NCBI GenBank assembly: GCA_016286245.1
Contig: JAEESG010000006.1
Coordinates: 1 to 36,204, forward strand
DNA: 36,204 nt
Source: Clostridiales bacterium
GTDB lineage: Bacteria > Bacillota > Clostridia > Oscillospirales > CAG-382
Direction: 5' to 3'
Below the pieces are notes generated by a model, which saw only the letters and a program-made list of their open reading frames with translations, searched no databases and was not told the origin of the DNA. The translations under genes were made by a program, and so were the position numbers. Below are positions 19,486 through 27,282 of the stretch, in pieces; the stretch's first letter is position 1; each line of letters opens with the position of its first letter.

Positions 19486-20340
19486 ATGATTTTCGAAAAA
19501 ATTGACTTAAAACTTGATTATTCAAAAATTGACGCGCCCGATACGGGATACGTTGCAAAAATGGACCTGTACGTCCCCAACGAATCGAGAGAGGCTTCGG
19601 CTTATACTCCCAAAAGACCTACCGTAATCGTGCTTCCCGGCGGCGGCTACGGCTGGACGTCGAGAAGAGAGGCGGATCCGATCGCGCTTAACTTCGTTGC
19701 AAAGGGAATGAACGCGTGCGTTATAAATTACAGCGTCGTTCCGTCGACTTTCCCGTCGGCGCTTCTTGAAGTGCTGTCCGCGATAAAATATTTGCGCGAA
19801 AACGCCGAAAAATATTTCGTAAACAGGGATAAAATATTCGTGTGCGGCTTTTCCGCAGGCGGACATCTCGCAGCAAACGTGGGAACACACTGGAATAAGA
19901 AGGAAGCGGTCAAATATTTCGGAAACGTTGAGGATTTAAGGCCCGACGGGCTTGTTCTCGGCTATCCCGTAATAACGAACGACGACAACAAGAGCCATCT
20001 CGGCTCATTCGACGCGCTTCTCGGCGATAAAAAGGGCGACAAAGAGATGCTCGAATATCTGTGCCTTGACAAACAGGTGTCGGAGGACACGCCGAGCGCG
20101 TTTATATGGAGTACTTACGAGGACGACGGCGTGCCGTGCGAAAACTCGATAAGATTTGCGCTTGCGCTCAGAAAGCAGAGAATTCCGTTTGAACTTCACA
20201 TATACGAAAAAGGCGAACACGGAGCCGCAACGGGCGACAGAGTAACGAATTTCAGACCGCAGAGGCTTAAAAACTGGATGGATGAGGCGGCAGCATGGAT
20301 TTACGACGAAAGGTCGCGCAAAAAGGGTACGGGGGCGTAA
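19486..20340 (+). CDS. alpha/beta hydrolase (xylan esterase/lipase-like)
   Basis: RPTVIVLPGGGYGWTSRREADPIALNF...KIFVCGFSAGGHLAANVGTHW...YEKGEHGAATGDR. Start placed at ATG 19486 after AGGGAG. Confidence 0.88.
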   Translation: MIFEKIDLKLDYSKIDAPDTGYVAKMDLYVPNESREASAYTPKRPTVIVLPGGGYGWTSRREADPIALNFVAKGMNACVINYSVVPSTFPSALLEVLSAIKYLRENAEKYFVNRDKIFVCGFSAGGHLAANVGTHWNKKEAVKYFGNVEDLRPDGLVLGYPVITNDDNKSHLGSFDALLGDKKGDKEMLEYLCLDKQVSEDTPSAFIWSTYEDDGVPCENSIRFALALRKQRIPFELHIYEKGEHGAATGDRVTNFRPQRLKNWMDEAAAWIYDERSRKKGTGA

Positions 20341-20680
20341 AGGTTTCGACGGGGATTTTGAGATATTGTAAGCGAGCAGAGGTGCGGGAGCTCTTAAAAA
20401 CGCCGCAATTTTAAAAATAAACGCTAATAGAAATTTAGTTAAAGCTGCCTAATTTCGGCGGCCGTCGTACCCGTGAGTACTGCGGCGCGGGATACGGCGT
20501 GACACAGCAGTGAACGTGAACGGTCTTAAGCTTTGCGGACCGTCATGAACCAATGAAGCTACTTCTTGCATTTTCCCGACTGCCGGAGCTTGCATGAAGG
20601 AATTTAAAGGCAGTCTGCGCTCGGAGAAAACGGTAAGGATGAATTTTCGGACAGGAGTTCGATTCTCCTCGCCTCCACCA
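20331..20680 (+). ncRNA. ssrA: transfer-messenger RNA (tmRNA)
   Basis: 5' GGGGGCGTAAAGGTTTCGACGGGG; 3' GGACAGGAGTTCGATTCTCCTCGCCTCCACCA. GGGGGCG pairs with CGCCTCC in the acceptor stem. Tag ORF GCTAATAGAAATTTAGTTAAAGCTGCCTAA at 20423-20452. Confidence 0.96.
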
Positions 20681-20716
20681 AAAAGAAAAAGTCGCAAAGG
20701 CGGCTTTTTCTTTTTG
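20681..20716 (+). terminator. terminator-like hairpin after ssrA
   Basis: AAAAAGAAAAAGtCGCaaagGCGGCTTTTTCTTTTT. Confidence 0.7.
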
Positions 20717-20834
20717 TACTTTTCTCTCTTCACTTTTCGTTCTTCACTCTTCTCTTCGCCTCTCGCGCGACTTTTTCCAGTGAATAGAGAAAAGAGAAAA
20801 GAGAAGAGAAAAGGTAGTTTTGCTCCGCAAAACA

Positions 20835-20863
20835 TTGATTTTATTGAGTATTTCTGGTATAAT
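20835..20863 (+). promoter_or_regulatory. promoter of the four-helix-bundle/methyltransferase pair
   Basis: TTGATT - 17 nt - TATAAT. Confidence 0.6.
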
Positions 20864-20891
20864 TGTAATATAAATAAACGGAGGTAAACGT

Positions 20892-21248
20892 ATGGGCAGC
20901 CCATTGCTTGATAGATCGCTGGAATTCGCATCGCAGGTCGTTTTGTTTTACGAAGATTATTCCAAATCCAAAAAAGACACGACGATTTCCAAACAGCTTC
21001 TCCGTTCTGCGACGTCAATCGGAGCAAATATCAATGAAGCAGTATACGGCAACAGCAAAGCGGATTTTATTGCCAAACTCCATATCTCACTTAAGGAAAC
21101 CGGCGAAAGTATCTACTGGCTGACTCTGCTGAAACGCACCGGTATTTTTGAGTATAACTATGATTCTTTGTTGTCGCAAGCAGAAGAAATCAAACGTATG
21201 CTGATCGCTTCCATCAATACGGCAAAAGGTAACAGAAATGAAAAGTGA
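20892..21248 (+). CDS. four helix bundle protein (23S rRNA IVS-protein family)
   Basis: KQLLRSATSIGANINEAVYGNSKADFIAKLHISLKETGESIYWLTLLKRTG is the family signature; ribosome-binding site GGAGGT. Confidence 0.93.
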   Translation: MGSPLLDRSLEFASQVVLFYEDYSKSKKDTTISKQLLRSATSIGANINEAVYGNSKADFIAKLHISLKETGESIYWLTLLKRTGIFEYNYDSLLSQAEEIKRMLIASINTAKGNRNEK

Positions 21249-21840
21249 CGTTATAAATCATTACGACTCTTTGATAGATGAAAACAACGACCCTGTTTTT
21301 GATCCGCAAACGCTTAAAGAATATATGGACAAGTGGGATGGCAAGGCGTTTTTGGATGCATTGACACTCGATGATACAAAGTCCATTCTTGAGATAGGAG
21401 TCGGGACAGGGCGTCTCGCCCTTAAAATTGCACCACAATGCAAAGAGTTTTACGGCATTGATATATCCCCCAAAACAATTAAAAAAGCAAAAGAAAATTT
21501 ACAAGAATTTGATAATGTTACCCTTTTGCTTGGCGATATAGAGAAGTATTCGTTTGACAGATCGTTTGATGTAGTGTATTCTTCATTGACATTTATGCAT
21601 ATCAAAAACAAAAAAGGTGTAATCGATAAGATTTCCCATTTGCTTACACAGGGTGGTCAGTTCGTCTTGTCCGTTGATAAGAGTCAAAACACGGTTCTGG
21701 AGTACGGCGGCAGAAAAATCACTATTTATCCCGATTCGGTTAAGAATGTTGAAAGGTGCGTTCTGCATTCCGGCATGAGTATAATTGAAAAAATCGAAAC
21801 GGATTTCGCCCATATTTTTGTGATTATGAAGAACACATGA
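21238..21840 (+). CDS. class I SAM-dependent methyltransferase
   Basis: SILEIGVGTGRLALKIAPQCKEFYGIDISPKTIKKAKENL...DVVYSSLTFMHI. Overlaps the upstream gene by 11 nt. Confidence 0.9.
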   Translation: MKSDVINHYDSLIDENNDPVFDPQTLKEYMDKWDGKAFLDALTLDDTKSILEIGVGTGRLALKIAPQCKEFYGIDISPKTIKKAKENLQEFDNVTLLLGDIEKYSFDRSFDVVYSSLTFMHIKNKKGVIDKISHLLTQGGQFVLSVDKSQNTVLEYGGRKITIYPDSVKNVERCVLHSGMSIIEKIETDFAHIFVIMKNT

Positions 21841-21857
21841 GTCCGAATCCATACATT

Positions 21858-21893
21858 AAAAAAAGCAACAGATTTTCAGTCTGTTGCTTTTTT
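21858..21893 (+). terminator. intrinsic terminator
   Basis: AAAAAAAGCAACAGattttcagtCTGTTGCTTTTTT. Confidence 0.85.
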
Positions 21894-21989
21894 GTAAAAA
21901 TCAGAAATACGTGGGAAAACGATGCGACAAAAAAGCACCATGGAGGCTGGTAGAATAACAAGTACTCTGAAAAATGCGAGGTGTTAAAA

Positions 21990-23288
21990 ATGAATCCTTT
22001 TGAAAAAATCATAGGCTATGAATCGGTACGCAAAGAGCTTGAGAAAACGGCGGATGCGCTGAAAAACCCGCAGATATACGCGAAACTCGGGACCTGTGCT
22101 CCGAGAGGACTACTTCTTTACGGCAAGCCGGGCGTTGGAAAGACGCTCATGGCCTCCTGCCTTATTCAAGCAAGCGGCAGGAAGGTTTTTGCCTGTCGGA
22201 AGGACAAGCCGGATCGGAATTTTGCAAGTTATATACGCGAGGTGTTCAAGCAGGCGGAGTATGAGGCCCCTTCAATTGTTTTTCTGGATGACCTTGACAA
22301 ATTTTCAAATGACGATGAAGAACGCAAAAATACCGAGGAATATGTAACCGTACAGACGTGCATTGACATCGTGAAAACGTCGGACGTTTTTGTTATTGCA
22401 ACCGCAAACGATATTGACCTTCTTCCCGTTTCCCTGCTTCGCACGGGAAGATTTGACCGTGTCATTCATATAGACGTTCCCGACAAGAAAGACGCTGTGG
22501 ATATTATACGGCACTATCTTAGGAACAAACCGTGCGAAGCCGACATGGATTACGAAAACCTCGGAGGTATTATGGCGCTCCACAGCTGCTCCGATCTCGA
22601 AACGGCGGTCAACAAAGCGGGGCTGCTTGCCGGATATGAACGCTGCGATAAAATTTCCTTGCGCCATCTGATTCTCGGCTGTATATATATTTCCTGCGAA
22701 ATAGCGCCCGAAAGTATTATCAGCGGAGCGGACGGCAAAGAAGTCGAATACGCGGCATACCATGAAGCGGGACACGTTGTTGTGTCTGAAATCCTCTTTC
22801 CGGGCAGCGTATCGGCAAGCTGCGTTTTTAAAGAGGATGACGGCTACGTGTCGGGTATTACCAAGTATAACTTTGAAAAAATGCTTTCCGTGGACGGCGT
22901 GTTCGGCAAAATAACGCGTACAATGGCCGGATGCGCCGCCGTAAAATACAAATTCGGCTCCGTGGATTTAGGCTCTTCAAGAGATATCAATGATGCAAGA
23001 TGGGAGATGTCAATGCTTATTGAGCATAGTTCGGCTTTCGGGGAGTTTCCCCGGCAGAATAACTGTGAGTATTCGCAGAATATTCTTTCGGGCATGGAGC
23101 AGATTGCCGCCGTTAAAATTGAGGAATGCTCAAAACGGGCGGAGAAAATAATATTTGAAAACAGGGAATTGTTTGAGGCCGTCGCAAAAGAACTTTTGAG
23201 CAAAGGTCTGCTCATTGCCGAGGATATAAGAAGAATAAAACGGACTGTGCTCGAACATGAGACATTTTTGTCGCACAGAGCGGTGTAA
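21990..23288 (+). CDS. soluble FtsH-like AAA ATPase with M41-type peptidase domain
   Basis: Walker A LLLYGKPGVGKTLMA; Walker B-like IVFLDDLDKF; SRH-like RTGRFDRVIHIDVPDKKDAVDII; M41 motif YAAYHEAGHVVVSEI and later SSRDINDA. No N-terminal TM helix. Confidence 0.85.
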   Translation: MNPFEKIIGYESVRKELEKTADALKNPQIYAKLGTCAPRGLLLYGKPGVGKTLMASCLIQASGRKVFACRKDKPDRNFASYIREVFKQAEYEAPSIVFLDDLDKFSNDDEERKNTEEYVTVQTCIDIVKTSDVFVIATANDIDLLPVSLLRTGRFDRVIHIDVPDKKDAVDIIRHYLRNKPCEADMDYENLGGIMALHSCSDLETAVNKAGLLAGYERCDKISLRHLILGCIYISCEIAPESIISGADGKEVEYAAYHEAGHVVVSEILFPGSVSASCVFKEDDGYVSGITKYNFEKMLSVDGVFGKITRTMAGCAAVKYKFGSVDLGSSRDINDARWEMSMLIEHSSAFGEFPRQNNCEYSQNILSGMEQIAAVKIEECSKRAEKIIFENRELFEAVAKELLSKGLLIAEDIRRIKRTVLEHETFLSHRAV

Positions 23289-23324
23289 TATATAAATTGA
23301 AAAAGCATTTTTGTCAGAAAGGCG

Positions 23325-24410
23325 GTGTACTGTACCTTGCCGGAACCGGTAAAAAAACTGATGATCTTGAATATTCTTGACATTCTTCGACGTTACAGCG
23401 ATGAAAATCACACACTCAGCCAAAAGGATATAGTTGATATCCTGCAGGACAAATACTATATGACGGTGGAGCGCAAATCGATAAGGCGGAATCTGCTGAA
23501 CCTTATGGAATACGGATACAAAATCGAATACAAGGAATACGTCCGCACGGTGCCGAACCGCATTACCGGCGAGCCGGAAGAGAGCTACGTCTGGTCTGAT
23601 TTCTATCTTGAAAGGGATTTCACGGACAGCGAGCTGAGCCTTCTTATTGACAGTATCATGTTTTTTAAGAATATTCCCTATACACAGAAAAAAGACTTGA
23701 TAAAAAAAATAGAAGGGCTTTCAAACGAATACTTCCGTTCTCGTGTAAAACATATCCTGACCACGCCTGAAAGCAATCCCATAAATAAACAGCTGTTTTA
23801 TACGATAGAAATTCTCGACGAGGCTATCGGACACAGCCGTAAGGTAAAATTTCTTTATAACGAATTCGGGCTGGACAAGAAGTTTCATCCGAAAAAAACT
23901 CCGGACGGAAAAGACAAAGTTTATACAGTCAGTCCGTATCAGATTGCGGCTCTGAACGGGCGCTATTACCTGATCGGCAACACCGATCCGCACGACAACG
24001 TCAGCCACTACCGCCTTGACCGCATTACCGACATGAAAATATCGGACGAGCCTTCAAGGGAGATAAAGACCGTCTACGGACTGGAACACGGAATCAATCT
24101 GCCGAAGCATGTTGCCGAGCATTTTTACATGTTCTCGGGCGAAAGCGACACGGTAAGGTTCAGAATGAAAAAACATATATTAAACGACGTGATAGACTGG
24201 TTCGGCACAGACATAAACTTTTCGGACGAAACAGACGACGAAGTTACGGCGCGGGTGAAGGTAAATCTGCAGGCAATGTGCTTATGGGCGGTTCAGTACG
24301 GACCGTACGTCAAGGTGCTGTCTCCGCAGCCGCTGGTTGATGAGGTTGAGCGGAACCTTTTGCAGGCGGTCGGCAATTACGGATATAATTGCGAAAAGAC
24401 CGGAAAATAG
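23325..24410 (+). CDS. WYL-domain transcriptional regulator with N-terminal HTH
   Basis: HTH-like N-terminus (LSQKDIVDILQDKYYMTVERKSIRRNLLNLMEYGYKIEY); WYL region YTVSPYQIAALNGRYYLIGNTDPHDNVSHYRLDRITDMKI. Confidence 0.85.
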   Translation: MYCTLPEPVKKLMILNILDILRRYSDENHTLSQKDIVDILQDKYYMTVERKSIRRNLLNLMEYGYKIEYKEYVRTVPNRITGEPEESYVWSDFYLERDFTDSELSLLIDSIMFFKNIPYTQKKDLIKKIEGLSNEYFRSRVKHILTTPESNPINKQLFYTIEILDEAIGHSRKVKFLYNEFGLDKKFHPKKTPDGKDKVYTVSPYQIAALNGRYYLIGNTDPHDNVSHYRLDRITDMKISDEPSREIKTVYGLEHGINLPKHVAEHFYMFSGESDTVRFRMKKHILNDVIDWFGTDINFSDETDDEVTARVKVNLQAMCLWAVQYGPYVKVLSPQPLVDEVERNLLQAVGNYGYNCEKTGK

Positions 24411-24451
24411 ATGTTTCGGACTTTATTTGTCAATAAGAAAGGGGTAAGAAA

Positions 24452-25174
24452 ATGAAAGAAAAAGTAAATGAGCGGCTGCTGAATATTCAGAAGGAATGGC
24501 TGAAAATCATAGACGCCGACGAAAAAGCAAAAAAATATCCGCTGTCGAGACCTTTTTCCTTTGCCGTAACGGAGCAGTATATGCAAAGCGGGAAAAAAGT
24601 CATGATAATCGGACAGCAAACAGCCGATTTCGGTGGATATTACACAAACAAATGGCCCATGGATGATATTCATAGATTTAATTATGAATACGTAAACAGG
24701 CAGGTCAGGGGAATGCATGAAGCTGAATACGAATACAACCGTTCCGCCTTCTGGAATCTGTTCAGGAAGCTGGTTGGTCTCGGAATCGAGCCGGTATGGA
24801 ACAATCTTGAGAAGTTTCATTTTGTTGGCGAAAAAGAGAAGACTATACCCTTGAACGACGAAAATCTGAAAAAAGAGCTCTGCGGCCCGTACGGAAACGA
24901 CCGGAAATCGCTTCTTTGCCGGGAAATCGAGATTTCTTCGCCGAAAGCCGTAGTTTTTACCACCGGACCGTATTACAGCAAGACAATGGCGGATTCTTTC
25001 GGCATAGATGAAGAAAAACTGCAAAAAGCCGGTTTATGCAAGGACAACTGCTTTTTGGATATTTCGGATATTATCAAAATCGGTGTTCCGACAATCTGGT
25101 CGTATCATCCCGCATATCTGCAAAGGATTCGCTCTTTGGATAAGATTGTTGAGTTCATTAAAGCATCTGTATAA
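24452..25174 (+). CDS. putative uracil-DNA glycosylase-like superfamily protein
   Basis: KVMIIGQQTADFGGYY near the N-terminus and VPTIWSYHPAYLQR near the C-terminus resemble UDG-superfamily motifs. Motif reading only. Confidence 0.45.
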   Translation: MKEKVNERLLNIQKEWLKIIDADEKAKKYPLSRPFSFAVTEQYMQSGKKVMIIGQQTADFGGYYTNKWPMDDIHRFNYEYVNRQVRGMHEAEYEYNRSAFWNLFRKLVGLGIEPVWNNLEKFHFVGEKEKTIPLNDENLKKELCGPYGNDRKSLLCREIEISSPKAVVFTTGPYYSKTMADSFGIDEEKLQKAGLCKDNCFLDISDIIKIGVPTIWSYHPAYLQRIRSLDKIVEFIKASV

Positions 25175-25193
25175 AAAAGGGAAAGAGAAAAAA

Positions 25194-25391
25194 ATGACGG
25201 TTATTATGCCTCCTCGCTGCGCAACGTGCGAATTCTGGACCGGAAACAGAATCACTAACGGAAGAGCCGTTCAGTGCAACAGTTCTTCTGACAAAGGCAA
25301 CTGCTTGAATAAATTCAAAAGCAAATATACTACATTCATGGCAAATCAGCCCTGCTGTCAGTACTACGAAAAGTGGAGCCAGCTGAAATGA
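25194..25391 (+). CDS. small Cys-rich protein (possible metal binder)
   Basis: 65 aa MTVIMPPRCATCEFWTGNRITNGRAVQCNSSSDKGNCLNKFKSKYTTFMANQPCCQYYEKWSQLK; ribosome-binding site-like AGGGAAAG upstream. Confidence 0.7.
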   Translation: MTVIMPPRCATCEFWTGNRITNGRAVQCNSSSDKGNCLNKFKSKYTTFMANQPCCQYYEKWSQLK

Positions 25392-25394
25392 TAC

Positions 25395-25423
25395 CAAAAA
25401 ACCTGCCCAACGGGCAGGTTTTG
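25395..25423. terminator. intrinsic terminator between convergent genes
   Basis: AAAAAACCTGCCCaacGGGCAGGTTTTG. Confidence 0.8.
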
Positions 25424-25437
25424 TTATGCAAAAAACA

Positions 25438-26022
25438 TCAGGAATACGCTCGTAAAATCTCTTGTGCTACCTCCGTTTTTGAAACGCAGCGGTCCATCGC
25501 CTGCTTTTCTATGTAGCGGTGAGCCTGCGGCTCGTCCATTTTGAGTTCCGAAATGAGGAGCCATTTTGCGCGGTTGACTATGCTTATTTCCTTCATTTTT
25601 TCCTCCACGGTGAGCGTCTTTTTCTCGAGTTTTCTCAGCCGTTCCTTTGCGCTTGACATCCAGTCGAGAGCGAGCGACAAAAGAGGGGATGACGTCGGTT
25701 TTGAAAGCGTGAACACGCCGTGAGGAGACACTTTTTCACGTATATCGTTATGAAATTCCGCGCGCACGAGCAGCAAAACCACCGTGCTTTTGGAGTTTAC
25801 CGCGTCTATTGCGAATCTCGTTCCCACGTCGTCGGGCAGCGGCGAGTTTATAATCACGAAATCGTAGCTCCGTTCGCTCCACGCCTGCTTCCCGGCGTTT
25901 ACTCCCGACACGAATTTTACGGGCTGAAAGTGCGATTCGGGCATAAGGGAGGAAAGAGCGGTATTCAGTTTTTCCGCCGCGGACACGACGAGAACGCTAT
26001 AAATTCGCTCTTCCAGACTCAT
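25438..26022 (-). CDS. ANTAR-domain RNA-binding antiterminator with degenerate receiver domain
   Basis: C-terminal EKMKEISIVNRAKWLLISELKMDEPQAHRYIEKQAMDRCVSKTEVAQEILRAYS matches ANTAR. N-terminal receiver-like YDFVIINSPLPDDVGTRFA...TLSKPTS. Confidence 0.88.
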   Translation of the reverse strand: MSLEERIYSVLVVSAAEKLNTALSSLMPESHFQPVKFVSGVNAGKQAWSERSYDFVIINSPLPDDVGTRFAIDAVNSKSTVVLLLVRAEFHNDIREKVSPHGVFTLSKPTSSPLLSLALDWMSSAKERLRKLEKKTLTVEEKMKEISIVNRAKWLLISELKMDEPQAHRYIEKQAMDRCVSKTEVAQEILRAYS

Positions 26023-26054
26023 ACGAAAACCCTTTCTCCGTGGTGTCTTTTATA

Positions 26055-27266
26055 TTATGCTCCACAGTAAATTTTCAAGATTTCAGAAGGTATATGCGTT
26101 TTGATAAAATCGCTTGAGGACGCAATTTCACAGGCTTCCCTGAAGTTTTCGGGAAGCTTTTCGAATTTTGAGAGAATATCCGCGCCCGCGCTGTAAAGAT
26201 TTACGTCGGCAGGCTCGCACAAGGCAAGTTTATTCGTAATTCCGTAAAGGCCCGCGTAAATCATGAGTGTAAACGCAAGATACGGATTTGACGTCGGGTC
26301 GGGAGACCTGAATTCCGCGCGTCTGTATTCGTTTGCCGCCGCGGGAATGCGTACAAGCTGCGAGCGGTTTTGCGCCGACCAGGAAACGTAAAGCGGAGCT
26401 TTGTTGTTTCCGAGCCGTTTGTATGAATTTTCGCAGGGATTCATAAACGCCGTCATATTTCTTGCATTTTGGAGAATGCCGGCTATCATGTGATTAAAAT
26501 TCTTTCCGTCTCCGAAAGGGAGAATCGACATATTTATATGAAAGCCGTTTCCGGGGGCGTTTTCGAGCGGTTTCGGAGAAAAATCCGCCGTCATGCCGTT
26601 TCTGTGCGCAACCGTTCTGACAACGCGCTGAAAAGTCATTGCGTTGTCGGCGGCACTCAGCGCGTCGGCGTACCTGAAATCGATTTCATTCTGAACGGGG
26701 CCTGCTTCGTGATGCGAGCTTTCGGGGCGTATGCCCATCTGCTCGAGCGTAAGGCAGATTTCACGCCTTACGTTTTCTCCGCGGTCATCGGGCGCTATAT
26801 CCATATATCCCGCCTCGTCGCAGGGGATTTTCGTCGGTTTTCCGTTTTCGTCGAGCAAAAAGAGGTAAAATTCCTGTTCTGAACCGAACGTAAACGTAAT
26901 TCCCGCGTCCTTTGCGTCTTTTACCGCCTTTTTGAGCAGGTTTCGCGTATCGCATACAAACGGAGTTCCGTCGGGATGCGAGATGCTTGAAAACATCTGT
27001 ACTACGCGGCCGTGCTCGGGGCGCCACGGAAGCGGCATAAGCGTATCGGGCTCGGGGTGCAGGAAAAGGTCGCTGTGGGTTTCGTCTCCGAAACCCGGTA
27101 TTGAGGACGCGTCGAACGCGATGCCGTGCTCAAAGGCACGGGGCAGTTCCTCCGGCATTATGGAAATATTCTTTTGTTTTCCGAAAACGTCGCAAAATGC
27201 CAGACGGATGAACTTTACGTCCTCTTCCGTCGCATATTGAATAATATCGTCCTTTGAATACTTCAT
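26055..27266 (-). CDS. glnA: glutamine synthetase, type I family
   Basis: IRLAFCDVFGKQKNISIMPEELPRAFEHGIAFDASSIPGF...GSEQEFYLFLLDENGKP...HHEAGPVQNEIDFRYADAL...NGFHINMS...RRAEFRSPDPTSNPYLAFTLMIYAGLYGI. Confidence 0.95.
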   Translation of the reverse strand: MKYSKDDIIQYATEEDVKFIRLAFCDVFGKQKNISIMPEELPRAFEHGIAFDASSIPGFGDETHSDLFLHPEPDTLMPLPWRPEHGRVVQMFSSISHPDGTPFVCDTRNLLKKAVKDAKDAGITFTFGSEQEFYLFLLDENGKPTKIPCDEAGYMDIAPDDRGENVRREICLTLEQMGIRPESSHHEAGPVQNEIDFRYADALSAADNAMTFQRVVRTVAHRNGMTADFSPKPLENAPGNGFHINMSILPFGDGKNFNHMIAGILQNARNMTAFMNPCENSYKRLGNNKAPLYVSWSAQNRSQLVRIPAAANEYRRAEFRSPDPTSNPYLAFTLMIYAGLYGITNKLALCEPADVNLYSAGADILSKFEKLPENFREACEIASSSDFIKTHIPSEILKIYCGA

Positions 27267-27282
27267 AATTTCCTCCTGTTTG

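Noticed and set aside
20449-21027. 192-aa minus-strand ORF containing GGGEENRTPVRK
   Set aside because: This peptide is the antisense translation of the tmRNA 3' end, a known spurious annotation pattern.
20892-21248. Avd-like accessory protein of a diversity-generating retroelement
   Set aside because: The four-helix-bundle family includes Avd relatives, but there is no reverse transcriptase or template/variable repeat pair nearby.
20681-25430. Integrated mobile element with att repeats at ssrA
   Set aside because: No integrase, recombinase or transposase and no second copy of the tmRNA 3' end (CTCGCCTCCACCA) found in the window; kept only as a possible old island.
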